Source of the DNA: Falsiroseomonas sp051433165 | GTDB lineage: Bacteria > Pseudomonadota > Alphaproteobacteria > Acetobacterales > Acetobacteraceae | Assembly: GCF_051433165.1 (NCBI RefSeq) | Contig: NZ_JBHMFS010000005.1 | Coordinates: 124,001-188,000, forward strand | Direction: 5' to 3' | DNA: 64,000 bases | Shown: positions 46,593 to 55,147 of the stretch, one piece after another | How positions within the stretch are numbered: the stretch's first letter is position 1 | Layout of the letters: every line of letters starts with the position of its first letter | The notes under the pieces: generated by a model | Seen by the model: the letters and a program-made list of their open reading frames with translations, nothing else | Told to the model about the DNA's origin: nothing | The model's database searches: none | Position numbers and translations under genes: made by a program

Positions 46593-47201
46593 ATGTCCGA
46601 CCTGATCCGCCGCCTGGAAGTCGCCGAACTGGTGCAGAATTGGGCGGTCTGGCGCGATGCCGGGGATTGGGACCGCTTCGCCACCTGCTGGCATGAGGAT
46701 GGGCGGATGATGGCCACCTGGTGCCAGGCTTCGGCGGCGGATTTCATCGCCGCCTCCAAGGCCGGTTGGGCGCGCGGCGTCTCCATCCTGCATTTCCTCG
46801 GCGGCTGCTCCGTCGATCTGGCGGGCCACCGCGCCATCGCCCAGACGAAAATGACCATCAGCCAGCGGGCGGAGGTGCATGGCGTACTGGTGGATGTAGT
46901 CTGCACTGGCCGCTTCCACGACTTCATCGAGGAGCGTGACGGCAAATGGGGCATCGTCCTGCGCCAGCCGATCTATGAGAAGGACCGGATGGACCCGGTG
47001 GACCCAGCGGCGAAGCTTGCGCTGGACCCCGCCCTGCTGGCCCGCTTCCCCGAGGGCTACCGCCACCTCGCCTATCTCCAGACCGGCATCGGCTACGAGG
47101 TGAAGACCGACATGCCCGGCCTGAAGGGGGAGAAGGTGCAGGCGCTCTACGCCGCTGGCCGCCGCTGGCTGGCTGGGGAAGCGCATGGCTGGACGGAATG
47201 A
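46593..47201 (+). CDS. SnoaL/NTF2-like protein
   Basis: A 202-residue protein whose first 130 residues look like the SnoaL-4 type of the NTF2 fold: ELVQNWAVWRDAGDWDRFATC, WHEDGRMMATW, ISQRAEVHGVLVDVVCTGR and FHDFIEERDGKWGIVLR. The rest is an unusual C-terminal extension with no known domain. Members include small polyketide cyclases, dehydratases and ring-hydroxylating dioxygenase beta-like proteins. GAGGAA is found before ATG 46593. It sits across from the Bug-type gene and likely shares its regulation. Confidence 0.75.
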   Translation: MSDLIRRLEVAELVQNWAVWRDAGDWDRFATCWHEDGRMMATWCQASAADFIAASKAGWARGVSILHFLGGCSVDLAGHRAIAQTKMTISQRAEVHGVLVDVVCTGRFHDFIEERDGKWGIVLRQPIYEKDRMDPVDPAAKLALDPALLARFPEGYRHLAYLQTGIGYEVKTDMPGLKGEKVQALYAAGRRWLAGEAHGWTE

Positions 47202-47318
47202 TTCCCAGCGCCTGCAACAACCTGGGCGTCTTCAACAACTCTTAAGCGGAATCAGTGTCATCTCTGCGTCATGGCCCTGCCGGATGGCTGTCGCCATTGC
47301 CAGCTAGGGAGGCGCCCA

Positions 47319-47341
47319 GGATGGGTAGGCGAGTCCCATCC
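47319..47341 (+). promoter_or_regulatory. Leader hairpin before the small ORF
   Basis: GGATGGG (47319-47325) pairs perfectly with CCCATCC (47335-47341) around a 9-nt loop, ending 7 nt before the AGGAGG of the small gene at 47360. It could limit or protect the ribosome binding site or stabilise the leader. The evidence is structural only. Confidence 0.4.
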
Positions 47342-47359
47342 GGGGTTCAGGAGGTTTAC

Positions 47360-47572
47360 ATGGACGACCAGGCTTTCCGGCGCGAGCGCATGCTCGCCTC
47401 GGGCCTGTTGCGGGAAGCGGCGCCGGCGGAGTTGGCGCTGATGGCGCGGATGCAGGAGGAGGCGGAGGGCCAGCGGCGGGCGCCATCGCCGCCACCCCGC
47501 CCCTCGGCGCTTTCGGCACTGCCGCAGCGTCCGGGTTACCGGCCCGCAAAACGGCCACGCGCCATCGTTTAA
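47360..47572 (+). CDS. Small 70-residue protein of unknown function
   Basis: A short gene with a consensus AGGAGG 5 nt before the ATG, which is stronger than most sites in this window. The protein has an acidic/basic helical first half (MDDQAFRRERMLASGLLREA, then LALMARMQEEAEGQ) and a Pro/Arg-rich second half (RRAPSPPPRPSALSAL, RPGYRPAKRPRAIV). No signal peptide or domain is seen. It may bind nucleic acid or a partner via its basic tail. It precedes the branched-chain-type transporter operon by 42 bp. Confidence 0.7.
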   Translation: MDDQAFRRERMLASGLLREAAPAELALMARMQEEAEGQRRAPSPPPRPSALSALPQRPGYRPAKRPRAIV

Positions 47573-47614
47573 CCGGGCTTCCGGCGCGGCGGGGGCGCGT
47601 GTAGCGTTCCCGAA

Positions 47615-48403
47615 ATGGACAGTGCCTCCCCCCCGACACCCCTGTTGCAGGTCCGCGGCCTGACGCGCCGTTTCGGCGGCGTGGTGGCGCTGGATGGGCT
47701 GGATCTGGAGGTCCGGCCGGGCACCGTCACCGGGCTGATCGGCCCGAACGGCGCCGGCAAATCCACCGCCTTCCAATGCATCTCCGGCGTCATCCCGCCG
47801 GATGCGGGGCAGGTGGTGTTCAACGGCCAGGACATCACCGGCCTGCGATCAGACCGTATCACCGGCGCCGGCCTGGTCCGCAGCTTCCAGATAGCGCGCG
47901 GCATTCCGCGCCTGACGGTGCTGGAAAATCTTCTCCTCTATGGCCCCGCCCAGCCGGGCGAAAGCGTGGCTGCCGCCATCCTGCGCCCCGCCGCGATGCG
48001 GGCGCGGGAGGAAGCGCTGCGCGAGCGTGCGAAAACCGTCGCCGCCCGGCTGAACCTGACCGCAGTGCTGGACAACCAGGCCGCGGCGCTCTCCGGTGGC
48101 CAGAAGAAGCTGATGGAGATCGGCCGCGCCCTGATGGCCGAACCCCGCCTGCTGCTGCTGGATGAGCCGGTGGCGGGCGTGAACCCCAGCCTCTCCGCTG
48201 AGATCGCCACCCATATCGGCACGCTGCGCGATGAGGGGCTGACGGTGCTGATCGTCGAGCATCACATGGATTTCGTCGCCTCCCTCTGCGATCCCGTCAT
48301 CGTCATGGCGGAGGGTCGCCGCCTGGTGGAGGGCAGCTTCGCCCAGGTGGCGGAGGATGCGCGGGTGCAGGAGGCCTATATGGGCCGGCGAGCGCACGCA
48401 TGA
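47615..48403 (+). CDS. Branched-chain-type ABC transporter ATPase (LivG type)
   Basis: A 262-residue ATPase of the hydrophobic amino acid uptake (HAAT) class. Walker A is GPNGAGKST, the signature ALSGGQKKLMEIGRALM, Walker B LLLLDEPVAGVNP and the H-loop IVEHHMDFV. It ends with VQEAYMGRRAHA, the usual LivG end. Its stop overlaps the LivF start by 4 bp (ATGA). It energises the importer formed by the two permeases and the binding protein that follow. The transported solute could be an amino acid, amide, urea or aromatic acid. Confidence 0.92.
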   Translation: MDSASPPTPLLQVRGLTRRFGGVVALDGLDLEVRPGTVTGLIGPNGAGKSTAFQCISGVIPPDAGQVVFNGQDITGLRSDRITGAGLVRSFQIARGIPRLTVLENLLLYGPAQPGESVAAAILRPAAMRAREEALRERAKTVAARLNLTAVLDNQAAALSGGQKKLMEIGRALMAEPRLLLLDEPVAGVNPSLSAEIATHIGTLRDEGLTVLIVEHHMDFVASLCDPVIVMAEGRRLVEGSFAQVAEDARVQEAYMGRRAHA

Positions 48404-49113
48404 CCCCTCTGTTGGAAGTCGAAGCGCTGGTCGGCGGCTATGGCGCGGCGGATGAGATCCTGAAGGGCATCACCGTCACTCTGCCGCCGCACCGCATGGC
48501 CGCGATCGTCGGACCGAACGGCGCCGGCAAATCCACGCTGCTGAAAGCGATCGCCGGCATGCTGCGCGCCAAATCCGGCAGCGTACGCCTGGGCGGAGAG
48601 CTGCTGACCGGCCTGCCGCCGCGCGGCATCGCCGCCCGCGGCGTCGCCTTCGTGCCGCAGGAGGCGAACATCTTCCCGAGCCTTTCGGTGCGGGAGAATC
48701 TGGAGATGGGCGGCTACCTCGAACCCCGCGCCACCGTCACGCGCCGGGTGGAGGCGCTGTTCGCGCGCTTTCCCATGCTGGCCGAGAAGCGCCGCAGCGC
48801 CGCGCGCAACCTCTCGGGCGGCCAGCGGCAGATCCTGGCGATGGGCATGGCGCTGATGGTGGAGCCGAAGCTGCTGCTGCTGGACGAGCCTTCCGCCGGC
48901 CTCAGCCCGAAGGCCGCCGAGAGCCTGTTCGACGACATCGCCGCCATCCACGCCGAGGGCACCGCCATCCTGATGGTGGAGCAGAATGCGCTGGAGGCGC
49001 TGGCGATTGCGGAGGATGGCATCGTCATGGTCGATGGCCGCGTCGCTCGCACCGGGCCGGCCGCGGAACTCGCCTCCGACCCCGAGGTGCGCCGCCTGTT
49101 CCTGGGCGGATGA
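48400..49113 (+). CDS. Branched-chain-type ABC transporter ATPase (LivF type)
   Basis: A 237-residue partner ATPase of the same importer. Walker A is GPNGAGKSTLLKAIAG, the signature NLSGGQRQILAMGMALM, Walker B LLLLDEPSAGLSPKA and the H-loop MVEQNAL. The family block GVAFVPQEANIFPSLSVREN is present. It forms a heterodimer with the LivG-type ATPase encoded just upstream. The binding-protein gene follows, and its likely start lies 32 bp after the stop. Confidence 0.92.
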   Translation: MTPLLEVEALVGGYGAADEILKGITVTLPPHRMAAIVGPNGAGKSTLLKAIAGMLRAKSGSVRLGGELLTGLPPRGIAARGVAFVPQEANIFPSLSVRENLEMGGYLEPRATVTRRVEALFARFPMLAEKRRSAARNLSGGQRQILAMGMALMVEPKLLLLDEPSAGLSPKAAESLFDDIAAIHAEGTAILMVEQNALEALAIAEDGIVMVDGRVARTGPAAELASDPEVRRLFLGG

Positions 49114-49145
49114 TGTGCAACAACGATAAAAGGGAAGCTGACGTG

Positions 49146-50351
49146 ATGATCGGGACACAAATCGGGCGCCGCGGCGTCCTGCTCGGGGCGGCCGCCGCCG
49201 TCTCCACCTTCGCGATCGGCGGCCGCGCCTTCGCGCAGACCACGCCGGTGGTCTTCGGCGCGCTGCCGCCGCTGACCGGCGCTGGCGGCCCCTATGGCCC
49301 CGCCATGCTGCGCGCCATGCAGGGCGTGGTCGAAGCGGCGAATAGCGCGGGCGGCATCAAGGGCCGCCAGGTGCGGCTCGCCTTCGAGGATGACCAGACC
49401 AACCCGGATGCCGGCGTGCGCGGCGCGCGCAAGCTGATCGATGTGGACCGCGTGCAGGCGCTGATGGGCACCTGGGCGTCCTCCGTCACCACGGCGGTCG
49501 CCCCGCTGTGCTGGGAAAACCGGGTGCCCCTGTTCACCGTCTCCGGCGCCGACAGCATCACCCTGCTGCCGCATAATGGGCACATCTTCCGCACCCAGCC
49601 GAACAGCCGCCTGCAGATCGAGACGGCGAGCAAGTGGCTGCTCGGCAAGGGTGCGAAGCGCGTCTTCCACATGGCGGCGCAGTCGCCCTTCGCGCAGTCC
49701 AGCCAGGATGTGATGACCGCGACGCTGGGTGCCGCTGGCGGCGCCGTCTCCGGCTACATCGTCTATGAGCGGGAGAAGACCGCCTTCCGGTCGGAGGTGG
49801 ACCAGATCATGCGCTCGCGCTCCGACACGGTGATGCTGAACGGCTACCTGCCGGACGTGACCATCCTGCTGCGGGAATTGTACCGCGCCGGCTTCGACGG
49901 CCGCCGCTTCACCTTCGCCTATGCCGCGCCCGCAAGCGTCTTCAACACGCTGCCGAATGATGTGACGAACGGCCTGACCACCTTCCAGCCGAGCCCCGAC
50001 CTGAACAGCCCCGCCTTCACCCGCCTGAAGGCCGCCTTCGGTAGCACGGAGGTGGACCCCTATTCTGCCCAGGTGCATGACCACGCCACCATGGCGATCC
50101 TGGCGGCAGCGCAGGGTGGGGAGGCGACCGGCACCGTGATCCGCGACAACGTCCGCAAGATCTCCCAGGGCAATGGCGAGAAGGTCGACAATGTCACGGA
50201 CGGCCTGCGCCTGATCGCCGCCGGCCGCGCCGTGAATTTCGAGGGCGCCTCCGGCCCCTGCGAATTCGATGACCGCGGCGACATCCGCGGCACGAAGTTC
50301 CGCTACGAGGTGGCGGAGGGTGGCGCCTACCGGGTGCTCGAACTGATTTGA
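49146..50351 (+). CDS. Branched-chain-type ABC transporter substrate-binding protein
   Basis: A 401-residue periplasmic protein of the LivJ/LivK/amide-binding group (Peripla_BP_6). The signal has a twin-Arg-like start, IGRRGVLLGAAAAVSTFAIGG to AFAQ. Mature blocks are VVFGALPPLTGAGGPYG, ANSAGGIKGRQVRLAFEDDQ and ADSITLLPHNGHIFRTQPN. ATG 49146 follows AAGGGAAG; an ATG at 49110 overlapping the LivF stop is a less likely alternative because it would put 12 extra residues before the signal. It captures the solute for the permeases downstream. Confidence 0.9.
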   Translation: MIGTQIGRRGVLLGAAAAVSTFAIGGRAFAQTTPVVFGALPPLTGAGGPYGPAMLRAMQGVVEAANSAGGIKGRQVRLAFEDDQTNPDAGVRGARKLIDVDRVQALMGTWASSVTTAVAPLCWENRVPLFTVSGADSITLLPHNGHIFRTQPNSRLQIETASKWLLGKGAKRVFHMAAQSPFAQSSQDVMTATLGAAGGAVSGYIVYEREKTAFRSEVDQIMRSRSDTVMLNGYLPDVTILLRELYRAGFDGRRFTFAYAAPASVFNTLPNDVTNGLTTFQPSPDLNSPAFTRLKAAFGSTEVDPYSAQVHDHATMAILAAAQGGEATGTVIRDNVRKISQGNGEKVDNVTDGLRLIAAGRAVNFEGASGPCEFDDRGDIRGTKFRYEVAEGGAYRVLELI

Positions 50352-50403
50352 ATCTTTCCATGGGCCACTATGGACGACTTGCGGCCGGCATTTTTTGCCG
50401 GCC

Positions 50404-50502
50404 GAGCGGCCGGAGGGCCGCCGCGGCTTATGCCGCGCAGCCAAGCGGCCGGAGGGCCGCCGCGGCTTATGCCGCGAAGCCAAGCGGCCGGAGGCCGCGC
50501 CC
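50404..50502 (+). repeat. 39-bp tandem repeat, about 2.5 copies, palindromic core
   Basis: Between the binding-protein and first permease genes, a 39-bp unit begins at about 50404 and 50443, with a partial third copy at 50482. Each unit contains CGGCCGGAGGGCCGCCG and CGCGGCTTATGCCGCG. The second core also occurs at about 24575. The repeats can form stable hairpins inside the operon mRNA and may tune expression of the permeases relative to the binding protein. They are not CRISPR: units are adjacent without unique spacers. Confidence 0.85.
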
Positions 50503-50520
50503 GGCGTTTGAGGGCACGCT

Positions 50521-51393
50521 ATGATCCAAGACTGGCGCGACCTGGTTCAGGTCCTGCTGAACGGCGTGATGGCGGGCAGCGTGCTGATGCTGCCCGCCAT
50601 CGGCTTCAACTGCATCTTCGCGGTGCTGCGCTACCCGAACTTCTCCATTGCCGGCTTCGCCACCGTGGGCGCCTTCGCTGGCTGGGTGGCGAATGCGGTC
50701 TATGGCTGGCCGGTGGGGCTTGCGCTGCCGCTGGCCTTCCTGGTGGCCGGGCTGGTCTCCCTGATGGCGGAGGAAGTGGCCTTCCGGCCGCTGCGCCCGG
50801 CCGGGCCGCTGACGGTGGCCATCGCCTCCGTCGCCATGACCATCCTGCTGGAGAACATCATCCGCTTCAGCTTCGGCAACGACCTGCGCGGCTATGACCT
50901 GCCGATCCTGCGCGATTGGCGCTTCGACGGCATCCGCGTGAACCCGCAACAATTGCAGAACACCGGCTATGCCATCGTCGCGGCGGGCGGGCTGTTCCTG
51001 CTGCTGGGCTTTTCGCGGCTGGGGCGCGCGATGCGGGCCGTGGCGGACAATCCGGTGCTGGCGGATATCAAGGGCGTCGATCCCAACCGCATCGCGCGCG
51101 TCGCGGTGTTCCTTGGCGGCGGGCTGGCGGGCTGTGGCGGCATGCTGATCGGCATCGATACCTCCATCGACCCGCTGACCGGTTTCCGCGTCGTGCTCTC
51201 CGTCTTTGCCGCGGCCGTGGTGGGCGGGCTGGGGTCCATTCCCGGCGCCGCCCTTGGCGCGATGGTTGTGGGGGTGGGGGAGGAACTGGCCGGGGTGGTG
51301 CTGTCACCCGCCTACCGCACCGTCACCGCCTTCCTCGCCATCCTGCTGGTGCTGATGTTCCGGCCGCAGGGACTTCTGGGGGGGCGGAACTGA
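50521..51393 (+). CDS. Branched-chain-type ABC transporter permease (LivH type)
   Basis: A 290-residue inner-membrane permease with about eight membrane helices. Family blocks are LNGVMAGSVLMLPAIGFNCIF, RLGRAMRAVADNPVLADIKG and GGLGSIPGAALGAMVVGVGEE. The C-terminal ending MFRPQGLLGGRN is typical of LivH. It starts 169 bp after the binding-protein stop, downstream of the 39-bp repeats. Its stop shares one base with the LivM start (TGATG). Confidence 0.92.
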   Translation: MIQDWRDLVQVLLNGVMAGSVLMLPAIGFNCIFAVLRYPNFSIAGFATVGAFAGWVANAVYGWPVGLALPLAFLVAGLVSLMAEEVAFRPLRPAGPLTVAIASVAMTILLENIIRFSFGNDLRGYDLPILRDWRFDGIRVNPQQLQNTGYAIVAAGGLFLLLGFSRLGRAMRAVADNPVLADIKGVDPNRIARVAVFLGGGLAGCGGMLIGIDTSIDPLTGFRVVLSVFAAAVVGGLGSIPGAALGAMVVGVGEELAGVVLSPAYRTVTAFLAILLVLMFRPQGLLGGRN

Positions 51394-52295
51394 TGGAGGC
51401 CTACCTGGTCGCCATGCTGGTCTTCGCCGGCTTCTACGCGCTGATGGCGCTGGGGCTGAACGTGATCTGGGGCCTGGCGGGGATGGTCAATCTCGGCCTG
51501 GTCGGCTTCTTCGCCGTCGGCGCCTATGCCTCCGCGCTGCTGACCACCAAGCTGCTCTGGCCGATGCCGCTGGGCTGGGCCGCCGGCGCGGTGATGGCGG
51601 CGGCCGCCGGCGCCGTGATGGCGCTGATCGTCGCGCGGCTACGGGGCGACTACCTCGCCATCGTCACGCTGGGCTTCGCCGAGGTGATCCGCCTGGTGGC
51701 GTCGAACGAGATCTGGCTGACCAACGGCACGGATGGCATCTCCGGCATCCCGGGGCCGTGGCGTGGCGATGTCTCCCCGCAGGGCTTCAACCTGATCTAT
51801 CTCGCCATCGTCTGGACGGCGGTGGCCGTCGTGTTCGTGCTGCTCGCGCGCCTGTCCCATTCCCCCTTCGGCCGCGTCCTGCGCGCGATCCGGGAGGATC
51901 AGGACATCGCCGCCGTCGCCGGCAAGCCGGTGCTGTGGTTCAAGGTGCGCGCCTTCACCATCGGCGCCGCGGTGCTCGGTGGGGCAGGGGCGCTGTACGC
52001 CCATTACAACGCCTATATCGCGCCCGATGGCTTCGCCCCGCTGCTGACCATCTACATCGTGCTGGCGCTGACCGCCGGCGGCGTCGGCGCCATGCGGGGT
52101 GCGATCATCGGCGCGCTGTTCGTCATCGCGCTGCTGGAATCCACGCGCTTCCTCTCCGCCGTCATCCCGGGCATCAGCCCGGTGCAGAAGGCGGCGCTGC
52201 GTGAGGGCATCATCGCGCTGAGCCTGATCCTGCTGCTGCGTTTCCGGCCGCAGGGCCTCATCCCTGAGAAAACCCGTACCAAGGCGTCCCCATGA
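51393..52295 (+). CDS. Branched-chain-type ABC transporter permease (LivM type)
   Basis: A 300-residue permease partner of LivH. Blocks are GLNVIWGLAGMVNLGLVGFF, ARLRGDYLAIVTLGFAEV, GRVLRAIREDQDIAAVAGKP and GGVGAMRGAIIGALFVIALL. It ends RFRPQGLIPEK. ATG 51393 is coupled to livH through TGATG. It completes an importer of the order ATPase, ATPase, binding protein, permease, permease. Its end overlaps the GAF-domain gene by 4 bp. Confidence 0.92.
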   Translation: MEAYLVAMLVFAGFYALMALGLNVIWGLAGMVNLGLVGFFAVGAYASALLTTKLLWPMPLGWAAGAVMAAAAGAVMALIVARLRGDYLAIVTLGFAEVIRLVASNEIWLTNGTDGISGIPGPWRGDVSPQGFNLIYLAIVWTAVAVVFVLLARLSHSPFGRVLRAIREDQDIAAVAGKPVLWFKVRAFTIGAAVLGGAGALYAHYNAYIAPDGFAPLLTIYIVLALTAGGVGAMRGAIIGALFVIALLESTRFLSAVIPGISPVQKAALREGIIALSLILLLRFRPQGLIPEKTRTKASP

Positions 52296-52786
52296 CCCGC
52301 CCCGTTCCCGATTTCTCCCCCGTCATCACCGCCATCGCCCAGGGCGGCCAGCCGGGTCCGCTGTTTGCCGCGCTGGACGCCGCCATGGGCCAGGCCATCG
52401 GCCACAAGCTGTTCACCATCCTGGTGATCCATCCAGGCGCCAATGAGAGCCAGCGCTATTACTCGAACATGCCGAAGGAATACCCCATCGGCGGCCGCAA
52501 GCCGATCAACCCGACGCATTGGTTCCGCAAGGTGTTGAGCGAGGGCGTGCCCTATATCGGCCATACCTATGCCGACATCACCGATGTCTTCTACGACCAC
52601 GAGTTGATCCGCAGCCTGGGCTGCGAGAGCGTGTTGAACGTGCCGGTCCGCTGGGACGGCCAGAGCATCGCCACCATCAACCTGCTGCATGAAGCCGGCT
52701 GGTACAGCGAAGCCGATATCGCCACCGCCCAGCAATTCGCGGCCCTGGCGGTGCCCGGCGTGCTGAAGGTGATCTCCGGGGGCTGA
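52292..52786 (+). CDS. GAF-domain protein coupled to the transporter operon
   Basis: A 164-residue single GAF domain. Typical blocks are GHKLFTILVIHPGANESQRYYSN, read here as GHKLFTILVIHPG followed by the hinge, then GCESVLNVPVRWDGQ, SIATINLLHEAGWYSEADI and QFAALAVPGV. It has no kinase, HTH or output domain, so it is a ligand-binding protein whose role must be direct or through a partner. The ATGA overlap with LivM implies equal expression with the importer. A role in sensing or processing the imported solute is an inference. Confidence 0.8.
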   Translation: MTRPVPDFSPVITAIAQGGQPGPLFAALDAAMGQAIGHKLFTILVIHPGANESQRYYSNMPKEYPIGGRKPINPTHWFRKVLSEGVPYIGHTYADITDVFYDHELIRSLGCESVLNVPVRWDGQSIATINLLHEAGWYSEADIATAQQFAALAVPGVLKVISGG

Positions 52787-52986
52787 CAACGCAGACGTCA
52801 GTTTTGCCCGGCGCAGGGAAAGAATTGCCACCAGAAAAGGTGCAAACCCCATGCGCTGAGCCACGATCTGCTCAGTATTGATTGAATGGCATTTCTAAAA
52901 TAAGGAGCATTGCCGACCGAAAGCGGGATGCCCAACTCACTGGGCCCGCAAGGATACGGACAGTGAGAGAGGGTGCGACGCCTCTG

Positions 52987-55131
52987 ATGCAGTGGCCACT
53001 CCCTCGACGACTACGCCTGCAGACCGTCCTTCTGGGTCTCGGACTCGTATTGCTGGTGCCCGCGCTCAGCCTTGGCGCGGTGTCGGCGTGGAGCGCGGTC
53101 GGGGCCTATCGGGACGCCTTCGAGGCGCGGCTGCGGGACACGGCGCGCGCGCTGGCCCTGGCGGCGGATCGGGAAATCGGCACGCACATGGCGGCGATCA
53201 CCGCCCTGGCCGCCTCCTCGGCGCTGGATGGCGACAATCCACAGATCGCAGCCTTCGAGCGCGAGGCACGCCGCGCGGCCGCTGGGCTCGGAACCTCGCT
53301 CATCCTGCTGGACGCGACTTCGCTGCGGCAGCTCATCAACACGGCTCTGCCGGTGGGTGCGCCGGCCGGTGCCGTTTCGGCAGCCGATTTCGGCCGCGTG
53401 GCGCGGACCGGCGAGCCCCTGGTGACGGACCTTGTCATCGGCGCGGTGGCGCGCCACGCCGTGGTCGGCGTCGCCGTCCCGGTGGAGCGTGACGGCGTCA
53501 TCCGCTTCGTGCTCGCGGCCCGACTGGCGCTGCCTCGCCTTTCCGGCCTGCTGGAGGCACAAGCCTCGCCGGGCAGGGCCTTCAACGTCATGGTCGATGG
53601 CCGCGGCCATGTCGTCGCGCGATCGCGCGAGCCGGAGCGCTTCGTGGGGTCGCCGGCACCGGCCTGGTTCATGCAGGGAACGGCTGGGCGGAGTTCCGGC
53701 TTCCTGCGCGGCCCGGCGCTCGAGGGACAGGAAGTGGTCCTCGGCTTTGCCCGGCTCGGCTCCGCCCCGGGCTGGACCGTCGGCACCGTGGAGGCATGGG
53801 ATTCCTACACCGCTGCCTGGCGCCGGCCGCTGCAACTGCTCGCAATTGGCGGCGGGCTGATCATCGGCCTCGGCGCCGCCCTGGCCATCTGGCTTTCCCG
53901 GCGCCTGCTGCGGCCCGTGACCGGGCTGGTCCGGGATGCCCAGGCCTTTGCCGCCGATTCCGGAGAGGCGCTGGCGCTGCCGACGGCGGAAGCGTCGCGC
54001 GTTGCGGAGTTCGAGGCGCTGCGCCTCGGCATCGCCACCGCCAATGCCGCGCTGCGGGCGCGGGCGGTGGCCAAGCGGCAGGATGACGAGCGCCGGATGC
54101 TGCTGGTGCGGGAGGTGGACCACCGGGCGAAGAACGCGCTGGCCGTCGCCCTTTCTGTTGTCCGGCTGACCCCGAACGATGTGGCGCCGGAGCATTTCGC
54201 CGCCTCCGTCGAAGGGCGCGTGGCCGCCATGGCGCGGGCGCATTCCCTGCTCGCGCAGGATGCCTGGAGCGGCGCCGACCTGCGCACCCTGGCCGAGGAG
54301 GAGCTTGCGCCGCATGCGGGACGCATCCAGTTCGCGGGCGCATCCACCCATCTCCCGCCCGAGGCCGTCCAGCCGATGGCGATGCTGCTGCACGAATTGG
54401 CCACCAATGCCGTGAAGCACGGCGCACTTTCCAGCCCGGAGGGCCAGGTGGCCCTGAGCTGGGAGGTTGGCGATGGGGATGGCGGGCTCCGCCTGTCCTG
54501 GGCGGAACGCGGCGGGCCGGCCGTGGCAGGTCCACCGGTGACGCGCCGCTTCGGTACCCGTCTCATCGCGCAGCTTGCGGACCGGCAGCTTCACGGCCGT
54601 TCCAACTTCGACTGGCGCGCCGAAGGCCTGCACTTCGCGTTGAGCCTGCCGCCGCTGCCGGCGACGCGCCGGCCTGATGGCTCCGTGCGATGCATGCCGG
54701 CGCCGAAAGCGACTTGCATTCCCGCACCTGCGCCGGACCGGACTGGCCCGGTGCATCCAGCGGGTCCGCCGCTGCGCGTGCTTGTGGTGGAGGACGAAGT
54801 GCTGCTGTCGCTCGAGGTGGAGGCAGCGCTGCGGGAACTGGGCTACGAGGTTGTCGGGCCCGCGCGGGACCTCGCGGAAGCACTGCGGCTCGCGGTGAAT
54901 GAGACGGATCTCTACGCCGCGATCCTCGATGTGAATCTCGGCGGGCGGGAGCGTTCCTTCCCCGTCGCGGACCTGCTGCAGACGCGCGACGTACCGTACA
55001 TCTTCGTCACCGGCTATGGCAGCGCCAGCGCGCTGGCGGGCCGAGAGGCTGGCTCGGCCGCGGTACTGCGGAAACCCTATGCCCGGCAGGCGCTGGCCGA
55101 CGCGCTCGGGGCCGTGGCGCGCAATCCCTGA
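52987..55131 (+). CDS. HWE-family sensor histidine kinase with C-terminal receiver
   Basis: A 714-residue membrane hybrid kinase. Residues 11-35 are the first membrane helix, 36-280 a periplasmic dCache-like sensor, 283-303 the second helix, 304-358 HAMP. The kinase core has the phosphoacceptor His379 (REVDHRAKNALAVAL), the N-box Asn474 (LLHELATNAVKHGAL) and the Trp-x-Glu motif at 505-507 (WAE) that defines HWE kinases; it lacks a standard ATP lid. Residues 596-712 form a receiver with Asp648 (ILDVNLGG) and Lys696. ATG 52987 is used; GTG 52963 preceded by AAGGA is equally credible. An A+T-rich stretch at 52870-52910 (TTGATT, 17 nt, TAAGGA) may be its promoter. No regulator gene is next to it. 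Confidence 0.9.
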   Translation: MQWPLPRRLRLQTVLLGLGLVLLVPALSLGAVSAWSAVGAYRDAFEARLRDTARALALAADREIGTHMAAITALAASSALDGDNPQIAAFEREARRAAAGLGTSLILLDATSLRQLINTALPVGAPAGAVSAADFGRVARTGEPLVTDLVIGAVARHAVVGVAVPVERDGVIRFVLAARLALPRLSGLLEAQASPGRAFNVMVDGRGHVVARSREPERFVGSPAPAWFMQGTAGRSSGFLRGPALEGQEVVLGFARLGSAPGWTVGTVEAWDSYTAAWRRPLQLLAIGGGLIIGLGAALAIWLSRRLLRPVTGLVRDAQAFAADSGEALALPTAEASRVAEFEALRLGIATANAALRARAVAKRQDDERRMLLVREVDHRAKNALAVALSVVRLTPNDVAPEHFAASVEGRVAAMARAHSLLAQDAWSGADLRTLAEEELAPHAGRIQFAGASTHLPPEAVQPMAMLLHELATNAVKHGALSSPEGQVALSWEVGDGDGGLRLSWAERGGPAVAGPPVTRRFGTRLIAQLADRQLHGRSNFDWRAEGLHFALSLPPLPATRRPDGSVRCMPAPKATCIPAPAPDRTGPVHPAGPPLRVLVVEDEVLLSLEVEAALRELGYEVVGPARDLAEALRLAVNETDLYAAILDVNLGGRERSFPVADLLQTRDVPYIFVTGYGSASALAGREAGSAAVLRKPYARQALADALGAVARNP

Positions 55132-55147
55132 GGCGCAGCGCAGCGCG

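Noticed and set aside
50404..50502. CRISPR-like repeat array
   Set aside because: Copies are directly adjacent, without unique spacers, and no cas gene is near.
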